Positions 17,386 through 26,540 of a stretch of DNA of 64,000 bases are shown piece by piece (the first letter of the stretch is position 1; every line of letters begins with the position of its first letter). The translations under genes were made by a program, and so were the position numbers. The stretch is from NCBI RefSeq assembly GCF_001905125.1, contig NZ_LWLE01000005.1, forward strand, positions 62,001 through 126,000, written 5' to 3'. Source of the stretch: Streptomyces sp. TSRI0281. Its GTDB lineage: Bacteria; Actinomycetota; Actinomycetes; Streptomycetales; Streptomycetaceae. The notes beneath the pieces are model-generated. The model searched no databases. It worked only from the letters and a program-made list of their open reading frames with translations, and was not told where the DNA came from.

Positions 17386-17805
17386 ATGACGCACACCACC
17401 ACCGCAGACGCCACCCGCGCCACCGTTCAGAGGTTCCTCTCCCTCCGCCTCGCCGGGGACACCGAGGGGCTCACCGCGCTCTTCGCCGACGATGTCGACT
17501 GGCTGCTCGCCGAGAACCCCACGGTTCCTTGGATCCGACCGCGCTCCACGGCCGCCGAATGTGCCGCTCAGTCCGTGGAGTTGGCCGAGTACACCGTGGC
17601 CGAGGACGCCCGCGCGTCCGTCAGCACCTTCCTTGTCGACGGCACCGAGGCCGTCCTGATGGGGCACCTCTCGGGGACCGTCCGCACGACGGGCAAGTCC
17701 TTCGCGGGCCCCTTCGCGCTGCGCCTCACCGTCGAGGGCGGTCGGATCACCCGGCACCACCTGTACGAGAACAGCCTGTCGATCGCGGAAGCGTGTGCTC
17801 CCTGA
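17386..17805 (+). CDS. SnoaL/NTF2-like protein
   Basis: A 139-residue protein of the NTF2-like superfamily, a cone-shaped fold used by small isomerases, hydrolases and cyclases. Typical parts are VQRFLSLRLAGDTEGLTALFADDVDWLL at the start, a central WIRPRSTAAE, and the closing strands FALRLTVEGGRITRHHLYENSLSIAEA. It starts at ATG 17386 and stands alone. No function can be given from the fold. Confidence 0.8.
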   Translation: MTHTTTADATRATVQRFLSLRLAGDTEGLTALFADDVDWLLAENPTVPWIRPRSTAAECAAQSVELAEYTVAEDARASVSTFLVDGTEAVLMGHLSGTVRTTGKSFAGPFALRLTVEGGRITRHHLYENSLSIAEACAP

Positions 17806-18033
17806 CGACGTGGCCCACCGCGCGAGGCTGCGTACATCGTTCCTGACGAGGCAACGCGCCCGAGGCCTGCATGCCTCCGGCGAGGAGGACGCGAATTCGG
17901 GCGGACGGGCCAAAGCCCCTCGACATGCGGGCGGCCCGACGAGGCGCTGCGGCGAGGCGGGCCGCGCTGTCCGAAGAACTGGCCGAGCCGCAGAGGGGTT
18001 GCCCCTCCTCCAACCGACGGTGGGCCAAGGTCC

Positions 18034-18861
18034 TCATCCCAGGAACGCCGCAGTGGTCGCCACGAACTGGTTCGCGTCGTCGAGCCAGGGGTAGTGACCC
18101 GCCCCTGGCTGCACCACGAGCGTGGCATCGGGGAACAGTGCCGCGAACTCGGCCACCGTCCGAGGAGGGCTGTTCAAGTCGAACTCTCCGCCGAGCAGCA
18201 GGACGGGAGCCTCGCAGGCGGTGAGCATCGCCCGAGTGGTCTCCGGGCTGAAGGCGCCTTCGGCCGCGAAGACAGCGACGGCCTCGCTGTTTCTCGGCCG
18301 GCCGGCCGCCTGGTGCTTCTGCGCCGCGGCATCCCACCGGCCGCAGAAGAAGGGGGCAATGGCCTCCCAGTTGCTGCCGGTACCTTGGGTGATCGCTTCC
18401 AACGCGGCGAACGCCTCCGGGAACCACGGCTCGTTCTTCCGCCGCGCCGCGAGCTCGCGGCGCGTCTCCCCGGTGATCGCTACACCGACAGCTCGGGTTC
18501 CAGGGCCGATCAGGGCGAGCTTGCCGACGTTCTTCGGGTATCGGGCCACGAACTGCGTCGCGATGTTCGCGCCGGCGGAGTGGCCGAGCAGATCGATCCT
18601 GGAGAGACCGAGGTGTTCGCGCAGCGCCTGGACGTCGTCGACAAGGCGGTCGCAACGGTAGGAGGCGGGGTCCTGGGGAATGGCTGACTGACCGGTGCCG
18701 CGCAGGTCCAGGACAACGAGTTGACGATGCATGGACAGACCGCCGAGTTCGCCGAGATTGAGAGAGTCGGCGGGACCGCCCGGGATACAGACGACCGGGT
18801 CGCCGTCTCCGTGTACGCGGTAGGAGAGCTGGGTTCCGTCATATGCGGAGAAGGTGGGCAT
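18034..18861 (-). CDS. alpha/beta hydrolase
   Basis: A 275-residue alpha/beta hydrolase of the proline iminopeptidase/haloperoxidase type. The oxyanion-hole region VCIPGGPADS, nucleophile S in LLGHSAGANIA (about residue 97), acid in LLGGEFDLNSPP and histidine in PGAGHYPWLDD are all present. ATG 18861 (MPTFSAYDG) is chosen because AGGA precedes it and homologues start there; ATG codons at 18882 and 18897 are in frame upstream. It is divergent from the HTH regulator at 18939, which probably controls it. Confidence 0.87.
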   Translation of the reverse strand: MPTFSAYDGTQLSYRVHGDGDPVVCIPGGPADSLNLGELGGLSMHRQLVVLDLRGTGQSAIPQDPASYRCDRLVDDVQALREHLGLSRIDLLGHSAGANIATQFVARYPKNVGKLALIGPGTRAVGVAITGETRRELAARRKNEPWFPEAFAALEAITQGTGSNWEAIAPFFCGRWDAAAQKHQAAGRPRNSEAVAVFAAEGAFSPETTRAMLTACEAPVLLLGGEFDLNSPPRTVAEFAALFPDATLVVQPGAGHYPWLDDANQFVATTAAFLG

Positions 18862-18888
18862 GCCGAGGATCCTGACAGCCATAACCAC

Positions 18889-18936
18889 GTTGTACAACCC
18901 AGTTATGGCGGTGGACGTCCGGAGTGTATAACCGGG
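18889..18936. promoter_or_regulatory. divergent promoter with symmetric sites
   Basis: GTTGTACAAC at 18889-18898 is a perfect 10-bp palindrome, and related GTATAAC and ATAACC sequences lie on either side (around 18881 and 18926). They occupy the 78 bases between the hydrolase (18861) and the HTH gene (18939). Autoregulation by the HTH protein is the likely role. Confidence 0.45.
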
Positions 18937-18938
18937 TC

Positions 18939-19538
18939 ATGGCAGCCGAAGAGAACACGCACCAGACCCCCGAGGCGCTGACCGAGGCACAGGCCGAGCG
19001 GATGCTCGCCGACATGAACGAGGTCATCCGCGCAGGTGAGGAGATGCGGAAACTGCGTGCCGAAATGATCAAAATCTTCGCCGGATTCGGCTGGACCCAG
19101 GACAGGATCGCCCGGCTCACCGGTATGAGTCAGCCCGCCGTGTCGAAGCAGGTGACGAAATACCGGGCGGGCGACCCGCTGCCTCCGGCACGGCTCTCCC
19201 TCGATCAGCGCGACGCGCCGTGGCTCGAAGGACGTCTGTGGGGCCTCGCCGAAGAAATCTCCGAGACCTTCGGCTCCGCCCGCAGCGCCCACTACGTCAA
19301 CGCCATCGCCAGGGGGAAGAAGCGCTTCACACCCCGGAACGTCGACGAGCTGCGCCGCCTCGTCGAAGAGGACCTGATGCTTCACCGGGCAGAGATGTCC
19401 GGCAGCTACCGAAAGGCGTACGACGAGATCAGCCGCGGCCTCGACATCCCCGCGAAGGTCACCGCCACCGCATCAGCCTCTGTGCGTCGCGCCCTCGCTT
19501 GCCAGATCCAGCGCGAACAGCTCAGGAACGCCCCCTGA
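18939..19538 (+). CDS. helix-turn-helix regulator
   Basis: A 199-residue protein with an N-terminal amphipathic helix (residues 10-45) and then a clear HTH, FGWTQDRIARLTGMSQPAVSKQVTKYR (about 51-77), of the sigma-region-4/MarR-like type. The rest is helical and charged, with VDELRRLVEEDLMLHRAEM near the C-terminus. ATG 18939 has no ribosome site nearby and may be leaderless; GTG 18924 is an in-frame alternative. It is divergent from the alpha/beta hydrolase. Confidence 0.8.
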   Translation: MAAEENTHQTPEALTEAQAERMLADMNEVIRAGEEMRKLRAEMIKIFAGFGWTQDRIARLTGMSQPAVSKQVTKYRAGDPLPPARLSLDQRDAPWLEGRLWGLAEEISETFGSARSAHYVNAIARGKKRFTPRNVDELRRLVEEDLMLHRAEMSGSYRKAYDEISRGLDIPAKVTATASASVRRALACQIQREQLRNAP

Positions 19539-19676
19539 GTCCCTGAGGTCTCACGAGCGAGCAACGTCAAAGAGACAGGTCCCACGTCCGGCGTCATTGC
19601 GGCGGTCCGGCCCGAACCACCCTCGTGGGACAGTTGAGTTGCGGATCCCCGTCAACGCCAAGGAGACGAGCGACAG

Positions 19677-20684
19677 ATGACCGAATCCGGTACCGAGGCC
19701 GTCGGGTCGCCGACCTCCGAATTCGCGGGTGGAGTCGTTGATTTCGCGCTCACCCAACGCAGCCGCGAGTACCCGGACGGCTTGTACGTCGGGCTCCTGG
19801 GCTTTCCGGACTTCCTGCCGTACGCCCGGATCGTGATCGAGAGCGGTCCGATGCCGCCCGGCCTGGGCATCGACGAGGCCAGGGTCACCGATGTGCTCGC
19901 CTCGAACATCGCCGCGGCCGGAACCGGCGACCCGCTGTACGCGAATGCCCCGGAGACGGCCACGCCGCGCGGCTGGACCTGGCATCACGATCCGCTGGAG
20001 CGCCGGTTCCTGCTGCTCCCGGTCGACGTCAAGAACAACATGGTCCACCACGGCGGCGTGGCCACCATGCGGGCCAACCGTGCCAGGACGGGGCTGTGGA
20101 GCCCGGTGGCGCAGCCACGCGTTCCGGCCGTGATGCGCACCGGGAGCGGCTTGAGCGACGGCGACCTGAGTCACCTGGAGAGCAAATACCTGGAGCACCG
20201 GCTCCCGGAGAGCTACCGCACCTTCATGATCGAGAACGGCGGCGGTCCGCCGGAGCACGCGATCGTGCATCCCGATCTCGGGTTCGTCCTCGACCAGCAG
20301 TTCTTCAACCTCTACGGAGACCCGGACCCCTACGACCTGCTCGACAACGCGGTGATGATGGCCGACCGTCTGACGGCCGAGTACCTGCCGATCGCGTGGG
20401 TCCAGGGCGGCGCGCTGGTGCTGAAGACCCGGGGCACCGAACCCGGTTCGATCCTGTACTGGGACAACGACGACCGCAGGACGCAGCAGGGCGACACCCC
20501 GGAGATCGGCGTGTCGCGGTTGGAGTACCTGGCCGACGACATCTTCACACTGCTGGGGGACGAGCTGATCGAGGTTCCCGCCCGACTGGAGGAGATCTCC
20601 CGGTCGGCGGTCTCCGGTGGCTTCTTCCACCCGGTCACCCTCGACAACGCCGGCGCCGGACTGCCGGCCGATCTGCGCGCGTAG
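19677..20684 (+). CDS. SMI1/KNR4 (SUKH) family protein
   Basis: A 335-residue cytoplasmic protein. The C-terminal half (from about residue 155) is a SUKH domain: LSHLESKYLEHRLPESYRTFMIENGGG, LPIAWVQGGALVL and the later DDRRTQQG and FTLLGDELI segments. The N-terminal 150 residues are not recognised. SUKH proteins usually neutralise polymorphic toxins. It starts a co-directional group in which the next three genes are a broken deaminase-type toxin and two broken SUKH genes, so it may be the intact survivor of an immunity array. Confidence 0.82.
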   Translation: MTESGTEAVGSPTSEFAGGVVDFALTQRSREYPDGLYVGLLGFPDFLPYARIVIESGPMPPGLGIDEARVTDVLASNIAAAGTGDPLYANAPETATPRGWTWHHDPLERRFLLLPVDVKNNMVHHGGVATMRANRARTGLWSPVAQPRVPAVMRTGSGLSDGDLSHLESKYLEHRLPESYRTFMIENGGGPPEHAIVHPDLGFVLDQQFFNLYGDPDPYDLLDNAVMMADRLTAEYLPIAWVQGGALVLKTRGTEPGSILYWDNDDRRTQQGDTPEIGVSRLEYLADDIFTLLGDELIEVPARLEEISRSAVSGGFFHPVTLDNAGAGLPADLRA

Positions 20685-20715
20685 CGCCGCACCACGAAGG
20701 GAGCGGACGGACAAC

Positions 20716-21140
20716 CGTGTTCGACCATCGCATGCCGCCCGGTGTCGGCGCGGCTCTGCGACGTGCGGGCACCGGGACCGTGACGGTGGTGAGCGCGCAC
20801 ACCACGACGGTGGACGTTGCACCCCACCGTCTCGGCGCTGCTCGACCGCACCGGGCCCGCGATGCGCTCGGTGTTCCACGGGCGTCGCCCCGAGGCCCTG
20901 TTGCTGTCACAGGTGGCCGTGGAGGCGGAGGCATCACTCGCCGCCGAGGGCGCGTACGGGAGCGACGAGAACGCGGTACTCGACCACATGCGGCAGCTGC
21001 TGCGCGGCGCGGTCGTCTCGGCGATGCCGCTCCGCGAGCCGAACGACCCCGTCCATGAACGGCCGATCCCGCCGTGCTCGTCCTGCGCGCCCGCGCCGGC
21101 CGCCCTCGGGGTCGGGGGCCCGGGGGTGTCGGCATCATGA
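20716..21140 (+). pseudogene. frameshifted YwqJ-like deaminase domain gene
   Basis: Two frames together give a YwqJ-related deaminase. From GTG 20716 one reads VFDHRMPPGVGAALRRAG through VVSAHTTTVD; then the frame changes near 20815 to LHPTVSALLDRTGPAM, VFHGRRPEALLLSQ and NDPVHERPIPPCSSC. The PCxxC zinc motif is kept, but the usual GRCAE motif reads GRRPE, so the first catalytic cysteine appears lost as well. Such domains are toxin tips in polymorphic systems. It overlaps the next gene by ATGA. Confidence 0.65.
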
Positions 21141-21719
21141 GCAACCGTTTCCCCAAGGGCGTCATCGAGGCTCTGACCGCGACCGGTTGGCACGACGGCA
21201 TCCGCATCCCCGAGGACGAATTCCTGTGCTGGTACCGGGCATTGGGCGCAGCGGGGATCGACCTGCCGCCGAGCGCGATGACGGCGCTGCGGGATTCGGC
21301 GGCATGACGGTGCACCAGTACGGTCCGGGGACCGACATGTCGCGGATGCCGTTCCGGATCGACCGCTGGTCGGCCTGTACGCGGGTGATGTGCTCGCGGC
21401 CTAGGGAACGGCACTCGGTCGGCCCCTCGCCCCGATCGGCGAATTCGACCTGGGCCGGGGCCGACTGGCAATGGACCCGCTCGGCGCGGTCTACCTGTGG
21501 TGGGGCGACCTGTGGAAGGTGGCGGACACCTTCGACGGGGCGCTGATCTCGCTGATCGAGGGCCACCGGCCGGTGCGCCTGGACCTGACGCCGGCTCGGG
21601 CCCCGTTGCCGGCGCGGCCGATCGACGAGGCCGAGGCCCGCGACAAGGCCCGCCGGCAGGTGGTCGACGGCGGCCCGAACGCGCCGCTCGACTTCGTGAT
21701 GACAGCAAAACCCGAATGA
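21137..21719 (+). pseudogene. broken SUKH-3 immunity-type gene
   Basis: ATG 21137 starts MSNRFPKGVIEALTATGWHDG, the usual opening of SUKH-3 proteins. A one-base loss near 21297 ends the frame at 21307; the next frame gives GGMTVHQYGPGTDMSRMPFRID; a second shift near 21362 leads to LVGLYAGDVLAA, an in-frame TAG, then GTALGRPLAPIGEFDLGRG and MDPLGAVYLWWGDLWKVADTF to the end. Two shifts and one stop make it a pseudogene unless the assembly is poor here. Confidence 0.7.
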
Positions 21720-21735
21720 CCGTCCGGGAGTCCTG

Positions 21736-22231
21736 ATGTTCATCGAACCCAACTCCTCGGGGGTCCCTTGCCGAGGAAGCTCTGTGCGAGCTCGAAGCGC
21801 AGCTCCGAGTCCCGCTCCCGGCGGAGTACCGAGCGTGGCTGGGCCGCACCAACGGCGCCGAGTTCCCGCTCGATGCCGTCCTGTCGGAGTTCGAATACCA
21901 CGTCGAGGACGACCTCTACGGCTGTCGGACCGGCGGGAACGTACACACGGAGCTCCTCTACGCGCACGCGTTCGGCCGGGGCGACCTGTCGTGGGACTAC
22001 CTGCCGATCATGCGGCTGTTCACCGGCGCGATCCTGATCAAGGTGACCGAGCCGGGGCTCGGGTCGATCTGGCATCGGGGCGAATCCGACTTCACCGAGG
22101 ACGGCGTCTACCTTCCCGATACCCCTCCGGCCGACGGACCCGAGGGAGTGGCCGATACCTTCACCGCTTTCCTCGGCATGTGGCGCACGGACGAGGATTC
22201 TCCGGACCCCGACCCGCTTCCGGCACCGTGA
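21736..22231 (+). pseudogene. SMI1/KNR4 gene with an N-terminal frameshift
   Basis: MFIEPNSSGVP starts at ATG 21736; the family sequence continues one frame over from about 21767 with LAEEALCELEAQLRVPLPAEYRAWL, then DYLPIMRLFTGAILIKV and the C-terminal VADTFTAFLGMW. A single missing base near 21765 would explain it. The body of the domain is intact, so it might still be made from a later start. It is the third damaged toxin/immunity-type gene in a row. Confidence 0.65.
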
Positions 22232-22288
22232 CGACGTACGACCGGCCGAACGCCGCCGCAGACGGGCGCGGCCCGCACATGGCGATCA

Positions 22289-22975
22289 TCAGGTCTGCTG
22301 AGACAGCCGCACCCGCCGCATGACGACTTCGCGCTGCCGCGCCCGTATCGTGCCGGGGCAGGCGTGCCCGCCCCAGGCGCTTCCGCCCATGGCATGGGTG
22401 CCCAGGCCCCGCCCCTTCGGGGAGTCCGTCACCTCAAGAGGCCAGCCGTGCTCACGGACACCCCAGGCGTAGACGCGTGCCACGGCGTCGACCTGCGCCG
22501 TGGTGAGCGGTTTGCCGACAAAGCCCGAGGTCTCCATCGACACCCATTCGACATTGCCCGCGCGCTGTGTCCAGGAGCGGTGGTGGACCGATACGTACTG
22601 CTCGATCTCGCCCGCCCGGGACACCCAGAAATGGGCTGAACTCTTCGTCGCGGGGTCGGAGAACCGCTCGAACAGCGAACCCTCGCCCTCCTGTACGTGC
22701 AATATCAGCCCCCGTTGCCCCTCCCGCCCGCCCCGGCTGAAGTTCGCGCCGATCGGCTTCTGGGCCACGCCGGGCATCCATCCGGGCGGCGGGGAAGCGG
22801 GGGGCGCCGCCGCGGCACGGGGCTGCTGGACGCCGCGTTCCCCCGGGGCCTCCGGGGCCTGCCGGGCGGACTGCCCCTCCCTGCGGAGGACAATCGCTGA
22901 CACCGGAGCGAGGAGAACCCCTCCCCCGAGGATGAACACGCCGCGCCGGGTGGGTCGTCGGCGCCTCCGCGTCAC
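22289..22975 (-). CDS. exported N-acetylmuramoyl-L-alanine amidase-like protein
   Basis: A 228-residue protein with a twin-arginine-type leader (RRRRRPTRRGVFILGGGVLLAPVSA, about residues 3-28), a Pro/Ala-rich linker and an amidase-2/PGRP domain. Zinc-ligand candidates are H in LILHVQEGEG, and H and C in GSAWGGHACPG; WVSRAGEIEQYV is the usual strand pair. It would cleave the bond between muramic acid and the stem peptide outside the cell. GTG 22975 is chosen since GGAGG lies five bases before it. Confidence 0.82.
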   Translation of the reverse strand: MTRRRRRPTRRGVFILGGGVLLAPVSAIVLRREGQSARQAPEAPGERGVQQPRAAAAPPASPPPGWMPGVAQKPIGANFSRGGREGQRGLILHVQEGEGSLFERFSDPATKSSAHFWVSRAGEIEQYVSVHHRSWTQRAGNVEWVSMETSGFVGKPLTTAQVDAVARVYAWGVREHGWPLEVTDSPKGRGLGTHAMGGSAWGGHACPGTIRARQREVVMRRVRLSQQT

Positions 22976-23201
22976 CGGTACCTCCATGTCGGCTCGCCGG
23001 GCACAGTTCGGCTGTTGCAAGGGGTGGGCATGCCGTCCAACATGACCCGTGAATGCGATCACCACTCCATGGCCATGTGATGAAACGGCAACAGCGCGGC
23101 CGAACTGGGCGCTCGGTGGGATCTACGCGGTCCTGCCCGTACCGAGCCGACAGTCCACCGAGGACGAGGTGTCCGGCCGAGGATTCATTGCGGCCCCGTC
23201 C

Positions 23202-24023
23202 CTACGGGACAGCCCTGAGGCGCTCGGCCAGGAAGTCGATGATCTCGTTCCGGGCTTGCACGGTGGGGTGGCCTTCCTCGTCGACGAGGTGTGCCGTGAC
23301 GACGCTGTGGGCGCAGCCGACGACGTCGCGGAAGAAGGGCGGAGGGTCCGTGTTCGCCGTCTCGGCTTTGAGTACGCGGCCGTCGAACGCGTCCCCGAGG
23401 AGCGCTCGGTAGGCAGCGAACCGCTGGCCGGTGCACCATCTGTCGTTGTCGAAGCGGTAGGCGAGGACCTTCAATCCGTCTCGCTCCACGCGTTCCGCCA
23501 CGGCCACGGCGTCTTCGTCGCTGATCTCCAGACCGCCCGCGTCGTCGAGCGGAAGCGACGGATGGTTGACCACTGGTGCGATGACAGCGGGTTCGAGCGC
23601 CATGGTCAAGGCGAAGTTGCCGGTGAAGCACAGGCCGACGGCACCGACACCGGGCCCGCCGCGCTCGGCGTGTGCCAGGCGGGCGAGGCCGCGCAGCCAG
23701 GTGACGACGGGGCTGGTGCCTCCACCGGCGAACGCCCGGAACTCGGCGCTGACACACGCGCGTCGGACCACCGTCTCGTGTGCCTCGGCCAGCGGATAGG
23801 CACCGTCGACGCCGAAGAGGGACGGCAGGTACACGGAGAAGCCGGCATCGCGCACCCACCGGGCGAACCGCGCGACGTCGGGGCTGATACCCGGCATCTC
23901 GGGCAGAAGGACGACTGCCGGTCCTGACCCGGCGACGTACACGGTCTTGTCGACGTCATCGACGCCGACGGTTCTCCGCGAGAAGTCGTCCAAGGGGTCG
24001 TTCTGTCCTCGCATGATGGTCAT
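23202..24023 (-). CDS. dienelactone hydrolase family protein
   Basis: A 273-residue alpha/beta hydrolase of the dienelactone hydrolase family. VVLLPEMPGISPDVARFARW, the nucleophile in GLCFTGNFA, and a late acid/histidine pair (YRFDNDRWC and DEEGHPT) are visible. Starts at 24023, 24014 or 24050 are possible and none has a good ribosome site. It is divergent from the GlxA-type regulator at 24124, which is probably its controller. Confidence 0.82.
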   Translation of the reverse strand: MTIMRGQNDPLDDFSRRTVGVDDVDKTVYVAGSGPAVVLLPEMPGISPDVARFARWVRDAGFSVYLPSLFGVDGAYPLAEAHETVVRRACVSAEFRAFAGGGTSPVVTWLRGLARLAHAERGGPGVGAVGLCFTGNFALTMALEPAVIAPVVNHPSLPLDDAGGLEISDEDAVAVAERVERDGLKVLAYRFDNDRWCTGQRFAAYRALLGDAFDGRVLKAETANTDPPPFFRDVVGCAHSVVTAHLVDEEGHPTVQARNEIIDFLAERLRAVP

Positions 24024-24037
24024 GACCGAGATCATGA
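24020..24037. promoter_or_regulatory. paired TCATGA sites at the hydrolase start
   Basis: TCATGA, itself a palindrome, occurs twice six bases apart (24020-24025 and 24032-24037) next to the start codon of the hydrolase and facing the GlxA-type regulator. A regulatory role is only suggested by position. Confidence 0.3.
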
Positions 24038-24123
24038 TGAGTGGCAGCACCCCTTGAGAAGCGGCGGCATCGCCATGTATCCCGGTAATATCGCCATCCG
24101 TTCACGGACGCCGGAGGGGTCGT

Positions 24124-25134
24124 ATGAGTCCGCTGCGAGTCGGTGTGCTGGCCTATCCCGGCTGCTTCGCGTCGGAGGTATTCGGAGTCCCCGACCTCCT
24201 GGTGATGGCCACGCACGTCGCCGCGGCACAAGGGGCGGTCGAGCCGGCCTACGAGGTCTCGGTCGTCTCGCCCCGGCGGCGAGTGATCGCGTCCGGCGGC
24301 TCGCTCATCGATGTCTCGGCGGTTCGTCCGGTGGACGTCCTGATCGTGCCGGGCTTCGAGCTTTCGCCCACGCTCGATCTGGACGCGACACTCGCGGATC
24401 TGGGACCGGAAGTGTCATCGATCCGATCGCAGGCGGCTTCGGGAACCGCCGTCGTATCGCTCTGTGTGGGTGCCTTCCTGATCGCTGAAGCCGGGCTGCT
24501 CGGCGGGCGCGAGGCGACCACGTCCTGGTTGTTCGCGGATCGGTTCGCCCGCCGGTACCCGGACGTGCGCCTCCGCCCGGAGAGCTTGGTCGTGACCGAC
24601 GGCGGGGTGACGACCACGGCGGCCTTCAGCGCCATGTACGACTTCGCGCTGCGGTTCATCCGTGAGCACGACGGCCCCCGTGTCGCCCGCAGCACCGCGC
24701 GCATCGCGCTTGTCGACGATGCGCGCTCCACGCAGGCTCCCTATGTCGACTCGGGGCTCATACCCACTGTGGGAAGGGAGTTCTCGCTCAGCGTCAAGCG
24801 GTGGCTCGACCAGAACCTGGGTGCTCGCTATGACCTGCCCGCCCTCGCCCAGGAATTCCACGTGAGCACGCGAACCATGCTCCGTCGCTTCCGCGACGAA
24901 GCGGGCGAGACGCCGCTCACGTACCTGCAGACGGCCCGGGTGCGTCGAGCCAGGCACTGGCTGGAGACGACCGACAGGACCGTCGCGAGCATCGCCGCCG
25001 CTGTCGGGTACGGCGACCCCGGCGCGTTCAGCGGCATCTTTGCCAGACACACGGGCCGGCGGCCGAGGGAGTACCGCGCGATGTTCCGTCGTCGCCGCGA
25101 GCCCCACGGGGCAACTCGCCGCACGGATACATGA
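24124..25134 (+). CDS. GlxA-family (DJ-1/PfpI plus AraC) transcriptional regulator
   Basis: A 336-residue regulator. The N-terminal DJ-1/PfpI domain (residues 1-190) has VLIVPGFE and the nucleophile-elbow VVSLCVGAFLIAEAGLL; the C-terminal AraC domain (about 220-325) has two HTHs, with DLPALAQEFHVSTRTMLRRF and ASIAAAVGYGDPGAFSGIF. ATG 24124 follows GGAGG. It is divergent from the dienelactone hydrolase. The truncated MMPL gene runs antisense into its 3' end by about 300 bases. Confidence 0.92.
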   Translation: MSPLRVGVLAYPGCFASEVFGVPDLLVMATHVAAAQGAVEPAYEVSVVSPRRRVIASGGSLIDVSAVRPVDVLIVPGFELSPTLDLDATLADLGPEVSSIRSQAASGTAVVSLCVGAFLIAEAGLLGGREATTSWLFADRFARRYPDVRLRPESLVVTDGGVTTTAAFSAMYDFALRFIREHDGPRVARSTARIALVDDARSTQAPYVDSGLIPTVGREFSLSVKRWLDQNLGARYDLPALAQEFHVSTRTMLRRFRDEAGETPLTYLQTARVRRARHWLETTDRTVASIAAAVGYGDPGAFSGIFARHTGRRPREYRAMFRRRREPHGATRRTDT

Positions 25135-26264
25135 GAGCTGCCCGCGACAGCAACAGGCCCCTCCTCCTCGATATCCGCTCGGCTGCGCGCACCCATCGGA
25201 GGCCGGGCCCGGGAATCGTCCGCCCTGCTCATGCTCCGTGCGGTCCGGGAGCCCGGCCGCGGGCGCAGCCTCTCCCCCACGACGGCCAGCAGGGCCGGGA
25301 GCAGTCCGAGAGACATCGCCACCGCGACGGCCACCGCGGCCGCCGCACTCAACCCCATGGAGGTGAGAACGGGAACCCCTACGACGGTCAGTCCGGCCAG
25401 CGCGATGATCACCGTCAGACCGGCGAACGCCACAGCGCCGCCGGCCGTGGCGGTCGCCCGCGCAGCGGCCTCCCGCGCGCTGTGTCCCTGCGCCAGCTCC
25501 GAACGATGACGCGACACGATGAACAGTGCGTAGTCGATCCCGACCGCCGGCCCCAGCATGATCGCCGGCGTCGGCGCCTTGTCGGAGACCCCCACCACCG
25601 AGGACAGGCCCATCAGCCCGGCCATACTCGCCACGACCGCGGTCAACGCGGTCACCAGAGGCATCCCCGCCGACAGCAGAGAACCGAACGTGATGGCGAG
25701 AACCGCGAGGGCAACCAGCACCCCGACCCCCTCCATCGGCCCCACGAGCGCGGCCGGCTCCTTGTACGCGTCGCCACCGAACGCCACGTCGATTCCCGCG
25801 GCCCGGCTGCCGGTCGCGGTGTCCTTCAGAGCGGCAAGGTCGGCCTCGCGGACATCCTCGTCCGCGGCCACGGTGAATTCGACCTGAGCGACCGCCGTCC
25901 TCGCATCCGGCGTCACCGTCCTGCCGGCCATCGGATCACTGACCGACGACACACCCGGAACCGTCTCCGCCGCAGTGAGAGAGCGCTTCAGCGCGGCGGC
26001 CTTCGCGGGGTCCTTGAACGACGTGCCGGGGGGCGCCTCGAAGGCGATCTGCGCGCTCTGCCGGTCCGAGGCACCGAAGTGGTGGTCCATCTTCTCCAGG
26101 GCGCTCTGTGCAGCCGACCCCGGAATATCCGACTTGGTCTCGAAGCCACCCGCGAACGTGACTCCCAGAGCAACGATCGCGACGACCGCGAGCAGCCACA
26201 CGGTCAAGACCGCCCGGCAGCGCCGCACCGCGAACGCCCCCCAGCGATGGAGAAGAACAGCCAT
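24828..26264 (-). pseudogene. MMPL-family transporter, C-terminal half missing
   Basis: The first 340 codons encode the N-terminal half of an MMPL/RND exporter: one membrane helix at about residues 15-37, a soluble loop (FETKSDIPGSAAQSALEKMD) and five helices (GVGVLVALAVLAITFGSLL through AAAVAVAVAMSLGLLPALLAVVG). The similarity stops at GERLRPRPGSR near 25240, where intact relatives have about 350 more residues with a second set of helices. The frame then runs on as arginine-rich sequence, antisense to the 3' end of the GlxA gene, to 24828. It looks like a deletion that joined the gene to its neighbour. Confidence 0.8.
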
Positions 26265-26540
26265 GATCACAGCTCAATTCCGTAGGAGACAGCCAACGGA
26301 ACCGAGCAAAGCCCGGCCTCTTGACGAAACAGCCCGCTCAAGTTGACGGTTGCTTGACGACCAAGTGAGGCCACCCGGGCCGACAGCCTGCCCACGGCCC
26401 GTTCACCCAGATCCCCGCTCGCCGGAACGGTCCTGGGGCAACGATCGCAGCGCCGGCCGTCCTCACGCCGCTCGAACGCTGCGGATCCCCGGCGCCTCGG
26501 CACGGTGCTTCGGCGACAGTTCAGAAGGCTTCTGGGCCGG

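Noticed and set aside
19551..20879. A 442-codon open frame on the minus strand
   Set aside because: It mirrors the SMI1/KNR4 gene at 19677, which has clear family features and proper codon use.
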